From positions 16,678,001 to 16,742,000 of the forward strand of contig NC_135261.1 in assembly GCF_964204865.1 (NCBI RefSeq): DNA of 64,000 bases, given 5' to 3'. The DNA is from Styela clava (lineage: Eukaryota; Chordata; Ascidiacea; Stolidobranchia; Styelidae). Shown one piece after another: positions 46,001 through 60,098 of the stretch (position 1 is its first letter; every line of letters begins with the position of its first letter). Under the pieces are notes generated by a model. It was not told the origin of the DNA, ran no database searches, and was given only the letters and a program-made list of their open reading frames with translations. A program made the translations under genes and the position numbers.

Positions 46001-46210
46001 CTTTGGGAGTTCCAGAAGTATGTGGACCAAGATGGCACACAACTTGAACATAGTATGTTTAACAGGTTAGGGTTCAGTTTGTGCGCCATCTTGGTGCTCA
46101 CACTTTGGGAGTTCCAGAAGTATGTGGACCAAGATGGCACAGAACCTGAACTAAGTATGTTTAACAGGTTAGGGTTCAGGTTGCGCCATCTTGGTGCTCA
46201 TACTTCGGGA
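46001..46210. repeat. Two tandem palindromic units, AAGATGG family
   Basis: Two units of about 102-108 bases (46001-46102, 46103-46210). Each runs CCAGAAGTATGTGGACCAAG ... then inverted GCCATCTTGGTGCTCA, so each can fold into a long hairpin with a loop containing TTTAACAGGTTAGGG. It is the same family as 19456-19561. Confidence 0.75.
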
Positions 46211-46501
46211 GCGCACGACTTTGTTCATTGTACTAGCGAAAGTAAATAAAGTTATAATGTCTGCATGAAAATAAAGACCAGGGTTAGAATGTCAAGCGCA
46301 GTCATATTGAATTGAATTGAAAATGAGATGTGTGTAATTTAAATAGTGTCAGTGATGTCGATTCTTATCCATACACAGTTTGTTTTCATTTTTATTAATC
46401 ATTAATTAAAAGGCGACAAACCGGACAAATTCGGGCCAAACCCCGAACAAATTCGGGCGACAAATAGTTCACAGTGAGATATCTGAACTACACCATTGTC
46501 A

Positions 46502-49182
46502 CTACTTTATGTTTTGTGAATCGATTACAAATCCTGGTGAGCACTCTGAATTTTCTTCGTCTAAAAGCCACTTTTTCAAAGAATATAGATTTCGACTTAG
46601 CATATGTCCCGAGAATAATGGCCGATACATTTTAGAAGGGTCAAATTTGTCTTTGTGAACATCATCGACGTGAATACCATGAATTTCTCTGCAGAGTTGA
46701 CAAAATCCCACTTTTCTAACTCCCATTGGATGATCGTCTTTCACGACTTCTCGCCATCTGAAAAGTTTGAAGAATTTGATAGTAACATTTTACACAAAAA
46801 TAAAATTAAAAAATATCCTTGATTTTGAACAATCTACAAGATGCGATTGGATTTTAGTGCGATTGGCAATTGCAATATCTTCTCTTCAAAATAGAATATT
46901 GTCAAGAATAATTTATTCTAACGATATATATATATATGTAAAGTGGGTATTGTGAAATCTATAATAAGTCTTAAACTTTCATTATAGCATAAAACAATTG
47001 TATTTCAAATCAATAATGACATTGAAATATTAAAATTGAAAAGAATTTCACAATGTCGAAAGTTTTAGCTTAGAAACTTTACTGACAGGTGGGAACTTAC
47101 GACCAAATATATAATAACAATTAAGTGGTTCAGTTTAAGGAGAAATATAAAAATCTGACCTAAAATATTGTGAATAAGCTGTTTCGTTGTGGTCCAGATA
47201 TGTGAGGTAATCCACTAAATCCATTGCGGACTGAAAATCTTCTATGTGAATAAATGAATCAGGCGGAGCAACTTTTTCATAATCCTGTCTTTTCGCTCCC
47301 CAGACTACCGGTACCACGCCAGTTTCCAAGTTTCTATAAAAGTCGCTCGTAATATAATCTTTACAGTGATGTGAATCTTCAAAAGCAAGGTAATATTTAT
47401 ATGATTGGGTAATATCTTCATCATTCAAACTACTCGAATCTTTTTTTGCAGGAAAGCAATCACCATATGCGTCCAATTTTAGACCGTGATCGATCAGTTC
47501 TTCAATTTTTCGCAGTCTTAACTCGGCTCCTTTGGTATTATTACAATTTGAAATGAATACCATCGCCAATCGAGATTTCTTTTCCACTATACTATGGATT
47601 TGATTTCCTTTTCGCCTAAGAACTCCGTAAGGAAAATGAAAATCAGCGTCGCGTCTGAAATAATGAGGGGATAGTTCTGTAAATGTATTTTTAATGTATA
47701 ACGTTAAAGGTATTTTTGCCAGAAAGAACAGAAACACCGCGAATTTCAGTTTTTGAGATGACAATGAATTCATTTAAATCAAAATAATTTAAACGGGATA
47801 AAAATGTTTTGGCGATTTTTACCTGTATCCCATGGTTGCGTTGAAATGATATTTTTCATCAAAATCAAAGTTTTTGCCATGTTTTTCAGCTAATGTCAGT
47901 GGAGATTCTGTGATCCAATATATAAATAGCTTGTTTTGACGTCTAAAAATATTAATATTATTATTTGTGTGCCATGACTATATAACAAAAAAGATATACA
48001 ACATCAAATGTATATTCTTATTTTCCACTAAAAATGTTAAATTTCATTTAAATCTTGGATACATATTATCAAAGTTATCTTACCTTTGTGGTGATGGCGG
48101 CATCGTACTGGGAGAAATCTTTTTAGAATCAAAAACAACAGCTGCTGTGAGAGAGTTGTTGATCTATATATAAAAATAGGTAAATTATTTATTACTTTTC
48201 TGACGGAAACGAAGGCGACTTGATATATTCTGTCAGTACACCGAGGGGGGATTTACGAGTAAAGTCTGCTATTATGACGACAGATTTCCTGATATCGTTA
48301 AGTTTTATTACAGCTTTGAGTTTTCACGATGACGTCATTATACTTTCTATATACTTTTGTATGACATCACAGTACGAAGCAGAAATTATCATATATTTCA
48401 ACGTCACAAATTTTCAATTAATAAATAGCCCCCTCAACGTAATCCACTGTATACAAACCTCTGATCGATTTTGAATTATTTTACAGCTTCCGCAGATATT
48501 AGGATCCAATGAATACTGAACTGTGTTGTTTTCCGGTGGATACCAAAGTAAAATAAACTGTCAAAAACAAGATTATAGTTATCACGATTTTTTAAAATAA
48601 CTTGCAATTCATGTATTTTGACGGTGCAACCTTAATTTATCAAGACGTAAAACATTTTATGCGATACTTTATCATGTTGTTTAAAAAATTCGCACCGAGC
48701 TAAATATCGTGCCATACTATAACTCCTATTGTTATTATTATTATATATTCGTAATACGTTCCTATACCCTCAGGAAATTAAGTCCAACTATAGTTGGATG
48801 ACATACAATATCTATAAATTCTACGCAGCTGACCTACTTGGTATTCTCAACACCTAATATAAAGGAAGCAGTTATTCTTGATTCTGTGAAAATAGTTAAC
48901 TTTAAAGTTATCTAAATATATATATATATATGGTTTCCACTGCATCATATTTTATTATTGTTATGACGTTTTTACCTTTTGTGTGGATGCCTTCTTAAGT
49001 GCATTTGGAAGAAGATGAGCATAGTGCTGGCGGTTTATCTGAAGACTCGAAAAATCAAATCCTCTATATATGTCATCCGTGCTTTTTTTGCTCTTGCGTA
49101 GAAATATGAAATAAATTAAAATAGCGCAAAAGACAACTAGTATAATCACACGTTTACCCCTTTTACATCCTCTACCATTCAT
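46502..49182 (-). CDS. Alpha-1,3-fucosyltransferase-like, GT10, type II membrane protein, 5 exons
   Basis: Exons (minus): 48976-49182, 48084-48163, 47823-47942, 47160-47654, 46502-46757. GT-AG with closing phases gives 385 residues. A short cytosolic basic start is followed by one membrane span (VIILVVFCAILIYFIFL, about residues 12-28), a stem and the GT10 domain: FIYWITESPLTL, FNATMGYRRDADFHFPYG, FISNCNN, LDAYGDCF, YKYYLAFEDSHHCKDYIT, GVVPVVWGAKRQDYEKVAP, SFIHIEDF and the C-terminal GFCQLCR. Such Golgi enzymes transfer fucose from GDP-fucose to GlcNAc of glycans. Odd: the usual FENS...DYxTEK donor-site stretch (about residues 226-240) reads FEDS...DYITSD, without the conserved Glu-Lys pair, so activity or donor binding may be altered. 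No assignment to a vertebrate FUT number is justified. Confidence 0.9.
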
Positions 49183-49664
49183 TTCTAGTTACTACTATCT
49201 CTGTCCAGATATAAAATTGTGGTGTACAGAATTATATACAAAACAAAATAATATTTAATTGCCTGACGGCGAAAACTAGTCGAACAAACAGTGCATATTT
49301 GATTGTCGAGAGTGGATACGAGACAAGCAGATAAGAGTTTATTTATTCAATTCAGTTCGATTGATCAAGACGTCTGATACACAAGTATATCTTGCGCGTC
49401 AAAATTGACCTAATTGTACTTATTAATATAAATACTGTCCATTAATTGCCTGTCGTGCACAATATCGCATCTCTTAACAGGTAGTGTGATATATATATAT
49501 ACAAGAGTATGGAGGAACTGTCGGGGATCATACATTCATTCAATAGAAGTAGGCCATGTGTACTCTGTGAGTGATACATTGGATCTGAAATACCCATACA
49601 TATCTGAGTATGAGGCACCACAGTGCTGCTGTAATGTACTACATTGTCTACTCGATTCTTTCAG
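49183..49664. other. Intergenic between the fucosyltransferase gene and the retrotransposon
   Basis: Probable 5' flank of the fucosyltransferase gene. Contains a short (TA)n run near 49490-49500. No gene recognised. Confidence 0.4.
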
Positions 49665-49919
49665 CGCCAGTTATATAGTAACGGGTGTTTGTCCTTTATT
49701 GTGTGATAATAAGTGTTTGTACTGCCGACGCATCTGAAGCGTCGACTGATTACGATATGCCTCGCTGATTTCGTTTTCCTCGTATTATTTCTCTCGCGCA
49801 ATAGCGCGTGTTATCGCGGATAATAAATTCATTCCTGTTTTGGATTTCATACAAGACGTTGCTTGTTTTTCTGTGTAAGGTCTTTGGCAGTGTAAGATAA
49901 TTACGACCAATTACTGGCG
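49665..49919 (+). repeat. 5' LTR
   Basis: 255 bases starting CGCCAGT and ending ACTGGCG (terminal inverted repeat), identical to 56346-56600. Contains an AATAAA-like ATAATAAATT near 49837. Confidence 0.9.
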
Positions 49920-49973
49920 TGGTGGCAGCGAAGACGAATTCTACGCTGTATATCTCCTATACTGAGGTTAACA

Positions 49974-52900
49974 ATGGCAGCTGTTAAAGCACCAAAGCAG
50001 TGGCCTCTGAAGAAATGTGAGACAATCACTTCCTTCGAAACATGGAGACAAAATCTGCTATACCGTAAAAGCGCCTAACTTCGGACAAAATTACTATATT
50101 TTCGTCAATAACTCGGCCATTTATTGTCCAAACGGTGCCAAAATTGCTCGGTAAAACATTCGTGCGGTAATTTACATTCCCTGCAAATTTCGGTTCAATT
50201 GGACTATTTTTACTATTGAAATAATCGATATTTCTTGCCATCTGACCGTTATCCTTCACTGCCCTAACTTCGGACAGTCATTTTCTTCACTGCGTAACCG
50301 CGACGCACAGAGAGAAAGAGGCTTCCGATGCGGATGGCGTAATCACGTCGTTGCGTGAAGACGCTCGATCGTCGTCGTAACGTAACATTGACGTCACGAC
50401 GAAAATGCATTATTTGAAACTTCCGTCGTCCTATGTATACATCTTTCGTTCGTTATTTTCGATACTTCAGATGAGTATAATAACACGTTAGTAATTTTAA
50501 TCAGGAAATGCATACGTAAATATATCTGATGCAAACCGTTTCAATCCACAATGAAGTATTTTAACGGGCTTCTATCGAAGTCTTTGAAGTATTAATATTC
50601 TCGACGGATAGATATTTTTTATTCTGCGCGGTTATCTTTATAAATGATAAATTATATCAAACACACGGTAAATCCGATTGTAAAGTTTAATTTTAAATTC
50701 AACTTAATCTTGTAAACATGTAGGTCCCGTTTATTTGTTGGAGATTAAATTTATTTTTAATTTAGAATGAATAAAATTCACCCAGGCCGTATTCAATAAC
50801 TGTCATTTCGACTACTAATCATAAAATAATGGTCAAGTCCGTGCACTGTGCCATATGTACGTTGGAATTATCAAAGTTTTATATATTCGATTTTTAACGT
50901 CATCGATTAAGTGTGACATGTATTTTCATTAATGTAATTTTGGCATATATTCATACATAACCGAACAAAATACGAAAATATTACATTGGAACGCCGTCTT
51001 TATCTTAACGGAAATTGTCATTTTGGCTCCGTTGTGTCTGGCGTCAAAATTCATTTCCGCGACGCAGTGTGACGTCGTGTCGGAAGTGAGCGAAAAATAA
51101 TCTACGTGAGGTTGACGTAATTTTTGACGCTGCGTGAAATCTTAATATTCTTACGGAATTTATAATTCAGAATTTTAGGTTTTATTTAAATCTCGTACGA
51201 CATCTTGCGATCACTCAAATAAATTATATACATTGTTGTCGCCCTCTACCGAATGATGGTATTTTGACGATGATAGCTTCAGTAGGAGCGACGCTCTACG
51301 CCGTTGAATGCCGGGCAGTCAATTTTCGGCAAAATTTCCGTTTTTTCACCAAAAAAATAATTATGCAACATTAAAAAAGATGAGAATAGATGTAGATATA
51401 ACAGCGCAACCTATAATAAATAAAATTAGCAATATACGGCGCGTTTTAGCCAAGATATGACCGTTCAAAAATTTTGTCCGAAGTTAGGAACTGTCCGAAG
51501 TTAGGCGCTTTTACGGTACACTTTAGCCCTGGACAATAACTTTACGCCTTTTCTTGCCCCTGACGTCCAATGGGAGAAACAAACCAAAGCTAACCCACTG
51601 AGAGGTCTGACCGATGATGGAGAGGCAGTAGCTGAAGACCGCAGAAAGTCGGCAATTCAAAAAAACGCCACTTTAGAGTTGATGCTCGGACAAATAGCAA
51701 ATTATTGTCCGATTATGTCTCGCAACACCATCGTCAAGAATTCCACATCTTTGAACTGTATTTGGCAAGCGCTCCGCATGCATTTTGGGTTCCATACTAC
51801 CGGCGCCCATCTCCTGGAGTTAGCCAATATCAAACTTGAAGATGGGGAAAGAGCAGAAGACCTTTACCAACGCCTAATGTCTTTTTTTGAAGACAACCTC
51901 GCTACCACAAATAGCTCAATTACTCATCACGGATATGTGCCAACGGAAGACGAAGACTTAACTCCTACCTTGGAAAATACAATCGTTTATTTCTGGTTGT
52001 CTTTGTTGCACCAGGATTTACCAATGCTCGTTAAGCAACGTTATGGAACTGAGCTGCGTTCTCGCACACTAGCTTCTATCAAACCTGAAATTTCAGGAGC
52101 GCTCGAGTCGCTATTAGACGAGCTGGCCTCCATGGAATATGCCAAAGTGTGTAGATCTCTTCACTCTCAAAAGTTGAATCCAAAGAAGGATAGTTCCAGC
52201 CGCCGCAACATTAACATACGTCAATCATGCCCTCTGTGCAAGGAAGGGGGTCGACCATTCAAGCATTACCTGAGCCGCTGCCCTTTCCTTCCTGACATCG
52301 ATAAGCAATTCATGGCTAAAGCACGTATGATCAGTACGGATCACGATGACATGGATCCTTTGGTGGACATAAGTTCAGCATCTTCTGACTGTCCTGAGGT
52401 AAATTCTAACTCTAATCATTATATTTACCGCTCACGACGTGTTAACATATGCCATTGCCCTCACCTGGTCTTGTACTGTAAAGGAAAACCCATCCGTGTC
52501 GTGCTTGACACTGGTGCTGAGTGTAATATGATATCTCTATCCCTTGCTAGTCTTTTGGGCGCCAAAATATCAAAGTGCTCTCAAAAAGCTCTACAGGCTG
52601 ACGGATCATCATTTTTAAATGTACTTGGCGAAACAGCTATTACCCTATCACTTGATGCTGTTTCTATGCCTTTCAAAGCACTGGTAGTTCAGCATTTAGA
52701 TTCCGACATTTTGGCTGGCACCCCGTTTATGGTCGAGAACGATATCATTTTGCGACCTGCAAAGCATACCATCAGTATTCGCAACCTTCCTCCACTGCCA
52801 TATGATGATAAACGTCTCAATAGTGAGGCTAGTCACCCGCCTCATATTATTAGACACTCCAGCAAGTCACGCGTCCTTTGGCCTGGCGAAACTATGACAG

Positions 52901-55900
52901 TTCCCTTACCAAATCATTTGCTTGATGTTGACGAGGTGGCTGTCGAGCCTCGCATCGATTGTCAGTCCGTTACCACTGAAAAATGGTTAACGCCTTGCAT
53001 TGCTCCCCGCCATAACGATTACATCCTTATTCAAAATTCATCATGCGAACCTGCACGTATTGACAAGCATCAACAATTCGCCCAACTTTTACCTGTTATA
53101 TCTCAACAATCCATTACCCAGTCTACCAACCATAATTCCTTCGTTCGACCATCCCCTCCGTTTGCAACCAACATAAAAGTCGATCCTGAACATATCCTGC
53201 CCTCAGACGTTGTCGCAAAATTTCAACACTTACACCAAAAGTTTGATAGCGTGTTTAACCCGAGCCCTCCCGGTTACAATGGAGCTGTTGGTCCCTTCAA
53301 AGCTGTGGTTAATATGGGACCTACCCAGCCCCCTCAACGGAAAGGTAGAATACCTCAATATTCACGTGATAAATTAGTTGAGTTACAGCAAAAGTTTGAT
53401 GAACTTGAGGCATTGGGTGTTTTCCAAAAACCAGAATGCGTTGGGGTCACTGTAGAATATTTAAACCCCTCCTTCTTAGTCAAGAAAGCCTCGGGGGGTT
53501 ATCGTCTAGTCACTGCATTCGCAGACGTTGGGAGATACTCAAAACCACAACCTTCTCTTTTACCTGATGTTGACTCTACTCTGCGCAAAATTGCATGTTG
53601 GAAATACATAGTCGTGTCGGATCTCACAAGTGCCTTCTATCAAATCCCACTTGAAAAGAAGTCTATGAAATATTGTGGTGTGGTAACACCATTTCGTGGT
53701 ACCCGGGTATATACCAGATCTGCTATGGGAATGCCTGGATCTGAAACTGCATTGGAAGAGCTTATGTGCCGGGTTTTAGGTGACCTATTACAGGCTGGTA
53801 TCGTAACTAAAATAGCAGACGATTTATACTGTGGGGGAAATACTCCTGAGGAATTGCTCCGTAACTGGAGTAGTGTGCTTTCTGCCTTATCAAAATGTGG
53901 TTTATGTTTATCTGCTTCCAAAACTATTATAGCCCCCAAGTCAACCACCATCCTTGGTTGGATATGGTCAGAAGGCATAATTAAAGCATCCCCACATCGT
54001 ATTGCCACATTATCCACATGCGACCCACCTAAAACTGTAGCAGCTATGCGGTCCTTTTTAGGAGCTTACCGTGTTCTTGCTAGAGTCATACCCAAATGTG
54101 CAAATTTTTTGTGTGACCTACAAAAAGTCACTGATAACCGTGCTTCCCAAGAAAGTATTTTGTGGAATGATGAGCTACGTCAAAGTTTTCACTCTGCTCA
54201 ATCTCATTTATCTAGCAACAAGTCTATAACATTACCAAGACCCAGTGATTTATTGTGGCTAGTTACTGATGGTTCAGTTTCACATCCGGGTTTAGGAGCC
54301 ACACTGTATATTACACGTGAGGGCGAGACACACCTTGCTGGTTTTTTTAGCGCTAAGCTTAAGTCTCGCTTCACTTCCTGGATTCCATGCGAAATCGAGG
54401 CCCTCAGTATTGCATCTGCTATCAAGCACTTTGCTCCCTATATCATCCAATCTGCGAATACTACACGGGTTTTAACAGACAGTAAGCCTTGCGTTCAGGC
54501 CTTTCAAAAGCTATGCCGAGGAGAGTTTTCAGCTAGCCCAAGACTCTCAACATTTTTATCAGTCACAAGTCAATATCAAGTCACCCTGGAGCACTTAGCG
54601 GGTTCTAAAAATCTCCCCTCAGATTTTGCTAGTCGTAATGCACCGGAGTGTTGTACTAATAACTGTCAAATTTGTGCTTTTATTGATGATATCAAGCAAC
54701 AACCTGTCATGCGTGAGGTTTCTGTTCGCGACATTTTATCAGGCCACACTAAAATGCCGTTTACTTCTAGGTCTGCCTGGCTTACGATTCAAAAAGAATG
54801 TGCGGATCTTCGGCGGGTCCACGCTCACCTACAACAAGGCACCAGACCATCAAAAAAATTGACTAAGATCATTGACGTGAAACGTTACCTCATGCATGCC
54901 ATTATTGCTAGTGATGGATTACTTGTTTATCATACATCTCGCCCTTTTTCCTCTCGCCAAGATCGTATTATTATTCCACGTCATTTCGTTGATGCTATTT
55001 TAACTGCTTTACATATTCAATTAGAGCACCCCTCCGCTCACCAATTGGCATCTGTATTTAATCGTTATTTTTTTGCTCTTGATTCTGATGCTATGATTAA
55101 ACATGTTTCTAATGCCTGCCATCAATGTGCCTCCCTAAAAAAGTTTGTGTCCCGCCCCATACCACAAACTACCAGTGATAACTTACCATCCGTCGGATCA
55201 ATGTTTGCTGCAGACGTTATTAAACAAAGAAAACAATTGATATTAGTCATACGAGAATGTGTTACCTCTTTCACACGAGCCTGCTTAATTGAAAATGAAA
55301 GAGAAGAGACTTTACGTAATGGTCTTGTGTGTTTAACTTTGGATATGACCCCTCTTGATGGCCCACCAGCATTAATACGCACAGACTCTGCTCCTGCCTT
55401 CGCCTCAATGGCAAAAAATAACAGACTAGCCAAGCATCGACTTACACTCGAACTTGGCCATTCGAAGAACATCAATAAAAATCCCATTGCTGAAAAAGCC
55501 GTACAAGAAGTGCAGGAAGAATTACTAAGACTTGCACCGGACAATCAGCCTGTTTCTCATGTCACATTATCAGTGGCCCTTGCTAATCTCAATTCACGAC
55601 TACGCAAGAGGGGATTATCATCACGGGAAATGTGGACCCAAAGAGACCAATTCACTAATCAACAAATTCCTATGGAAGACAGACACATGATTGAAAAACA
55701 ATATGCTAGTCGACTCCAGAACCATAAGCCCAGCCAAAAGTCAAAATGCCGTAACCCTATTCCTATATCTCCCATGATTCGTGTAGGTGATCTTGTATAT
55801 TTATATGCTGACCGCAAAAAAACTAAAGCCCGGGACAGGTACTTGGTTGTGTCTGTCAATGGTGACTGGTGTAATATAAAAAAATTCATTGGTAATCAGC

Positions 55901-56196
55901 TTCGAGCCAATTCGTACAAAGTTCGAAAGTCTGATTGTTTTTTAGTTTCACCCACATTACCTTCCCCTTCCCAAGTTATACCAGATACCACAATCAATGA
56001 CGAGAACTCTGAGGATTTCTATCCTCCGCTACTACCAAGCTCATTTGTAGATTTACTCCCCCAATTACCTACTGCGAATGTTCCCCCTCCTGGACCACCA
56101 GAATTATTTTTGCAAGATGGCCCAGCACCACAATCTCGCTACCCCCGTCGTGAGCATCGTAAGCCTTCATATTTGAGTGATTACATTTTAGAATAA
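49974..56196 (+). pseudogene. Retrotransposon gag-pol, interrupted after about 29 codons
   Basis: The frame opens at the ATG at 49974, is broken at 50063 by the inserted DNA element, and resumes at 51517 in the frame that continues to 56196 without a stop. Domains in the long part: gag-like helices; a Cys/His knuckle (CPLCKEGGRPFKHYLSRC); a retropepsin core VVLDTGAECNMIS; reverse transcriptase (VVSDLTSAFYQIPL, catalytic IADDLYCGG); RNase H (LVTDGSVSHPG, LTDSKPCV); an integrase zinc domain (HIQLEHPSAHQL...CHQCASLKK) and DDE core; and a C-terminal Pro-rich tail. This copy is disabled only by the insertion as far as I can see. It is a transposon, not a host gene. Confidence 0.88.
50063..51516. 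mobile_element. 1,454-bp DNA element with 25-bp inverted ends and TA duplication, inside gag
   Basis: Perfect 25-bp inverted repeats at 50063-50087 and 51492-51516, beginning CCGTAAAAGCGCCTAACTTC. TA flanks both sides (50061-50062, 51517-51518). The subterminal word CCTAACTTCGGACA recurs at 50263-50276 and inverted at 51475-51488. No transposase-like frame, so non-autonomous. TA duplication fits Tc1/mariner-like or another TA-targeting superfamily; the superfamily is not decided. Confidence 0.88.
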
Positions 56197-56345
56197 GCCC
56201 GGTTTTGCATTTGTTTTGATTACAATTTCGTTTACTATGGCATTCGGTTTTTAAGTGACCTATACTTTCTCGTCATTTTACTAAGTTTTAGTAATGTTTT
56301 TCATAGTAATACCCATTATGGGAGCGAAGGAGAGAAGAAGGGATG

Positions 56346-56600
56346 CGCCAGTTATATAGTAACGGGTGTTTGTCCTTTATTGTGTGATAATAAGTGTTTG
56401 TACTGCCGACGCATCTGAAGCGTCGACTGATTACGATATGCCTCGCTGATTTCGTTTTCCTCGTATTATTTCTCTCGCGCAATAGCGCGTGTTATCGCGG
56501 ATAATAAATTCATTCCTGTTTTGGATTTCATACAAGACGTTGCTTGTTTTTCTGTGTAAGGTCTTTGGCAGTGTAAGATAATTACGACCAATTACTGGCG
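56346..56600 (+). repeat. 3' LTR
   Basis: 255 bases identical to 49665-49919. Directly preceded by the purine-rich tract GGAGCGAAGGAGAGAAGAAG. Confidence 0.9.
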
Positions 56601-58263
56601 CAGTGCAAAATGGCCTGCACAAATGCCAACATTTCCTTTGTTTTTACTAAGCTTTTCGCATAAAATGCTTGGTCATGTCATCAAACCAGTTACGTCAAAT
56701 TACACCCCCATAATCATCTCACATTGCCGTGAAACATTAAAACAACTAGAACCAAAATTCTGACTTCATATTACGGTAAGCTTAAAACCTCATCCTACCT
56801 AATATATTGCCCAATACCCATACCCGGCGGCTACGTTTATAAAATAACTTGTTACAGACATAACAACGCAAAACATTTCTTAAGATCAATTCAAGGTTCT
56901 GTTGCAGCACGTAGACTTCCGCAAGCCGTATCCACAAAACAAGCAGCGTTGACTCATTCGGTCGAGAGTTCAGCATAAATAGGTATTGCTATTTCCTGGT
57001 GTCCATTTACCAATAAGCGTGTATCGTACATGCTTAGAAACGTATTCTGAAATTTATCTAAACAAATACTACGTGCCGGCATGATGCGGCAACCATTTAT
57101 ATAACATGGAATATCGATTATTTGTCCAGATCAAATTTGGTCCACCTCACACGCGCTTGAATTGCCAAAGACAATATTTTCTCTGTATAGTCCAGTTCTA
57201 GTGTAAAGTCCTCCACGCGCCTGCGACTTACTAGTCACAACTAAAAGTTTATTACCTACGTCGATGGCCGAAGTTGAACTTAGTGCAATATAGAATGGAA
57301 AATGCTTTACTAAATGTATATCACTCTTGTGGAAACAATTTTGTATCTTTATTCTTTCGTACATTAGACTTGGATTTTGAAACTAACCTTAAAATATCAG
57401 GATCACACCCAGACCAATAATACTTGACCTTTATTCGGGATTAATTCAAATCATTCAAATGTTCTATGCATGTATAAAAAAAATATAAATTTAGTAACTG
57501 ATCTGATCAACCTCTCAAAATTACTTAAAATCAATATGTAAGTATATCAACACTACAACAACACTGATATAAGATATTTGATAACATGCAATATGAGTTT
57601 ATTTTTTCGAAGGACTGCTTAAAAAATGTTTGTAAGCAAATATAAATCGAAGCTCCTTTTTTTTTCATAAATCCCTTTCCAAAATTCCAAATCCTATGTA
57701 ATATGTGCTTTTGAGAACAGACAAAACTAAAAAATATTTTTATATGAAATACAGTGGCTCATGACGCCCTTATATGATATAAAAATTACAAACAACCTGA
57801 ATTATCACAAAAAAGAAGAATGATTATCAAGTCTTGATTATTATCACTTTTGAGTGTTATTAAATAGTAGAAATAAAAACAGTATCATGATTTTAACAGT
57901 AGGGTTCGTCAAAACGAAAATTTTTATTATTCTGAGTACATTTCAAAATAATATTTTAATTAGTATTAATATATTCTTGAATAAGACATGTTTAACCGAG
58001 AATTTAGCATAAACCATTGTATATTAAATAAATGAATTAATTAAAAACCTAAGGACAGAGGGTATATATTCACTTAGCTAACACAGACAGTTCGACAACT
58101 CGCAATAGAACTAAAATAAAGAAAATGAAAATTATGCCCCAGCCTGGTACACATACTACGGGAGTACCCGATAAATGTAATGTGTAAAATTTTTAGTATG
58201 AGTAATGAAATTACTAACATCATAGTGCATCCAAAGAATAAATTATTTTTCATTTATATGTTT
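56601..58263. other. Intergenic, AT-rich, no gene recognised
   Basis: Short ORFs only (56782-56976 and 57131-57364 minus), with no family resemblance. 57,450-58,150 is very AT-rich and probably includes the 3' UTR of the Rac gene, which ends at 58264 on the minus strand. Confidence 0.4.

Positions 58264-60098
<1,835 letters not shown>

Larger units (their letters stand above)
49665..56600 (+). mobile_element. Young LTR retrotransposon, Ty3/gypsy-like, with nested DNA element
   Basis: Direct LTRs of 255 bases bound one long gag-pol frame. The order is LTR, primer-binding-like TGGTGGCAGCGAAGACG from 49920, gag, protease, reverse transcriptase, RNase H, integrase, a purine tract (56320-56343), LTR. 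The LTRs are identical as far as I can compare them, which means recent insertion. A 1,454-bp TA-flanked element interrupts gag. Target duplication is unclear: only CAG is shared at the outer edges, or GCGC if each LTR is taken as three bases shorter at each end. The domain order and the lack of BEL/Pao-specific motifs favour Ty3/gypsy. Confidence 0.85.

Noticed and set aside
50026..50259. 77-codon minus-strand frame in the retrotransposon leader
   Set aside because: It spans the end of the inserted DNA element and has no protein-like features.
55122..55889. Minus-strand frames under pol
   Set aside because: Shadows of the integrase coding region.
51679..56196. BEL/Pao classification of the retrotransposon
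   Set aside because: I first considered it, but the single long frame, RT motifs (SDLTSAFYQIPL, IADDLYCGG) and the missing Pao-type protease and C-terminal domains fit Ty3/gypsy better.
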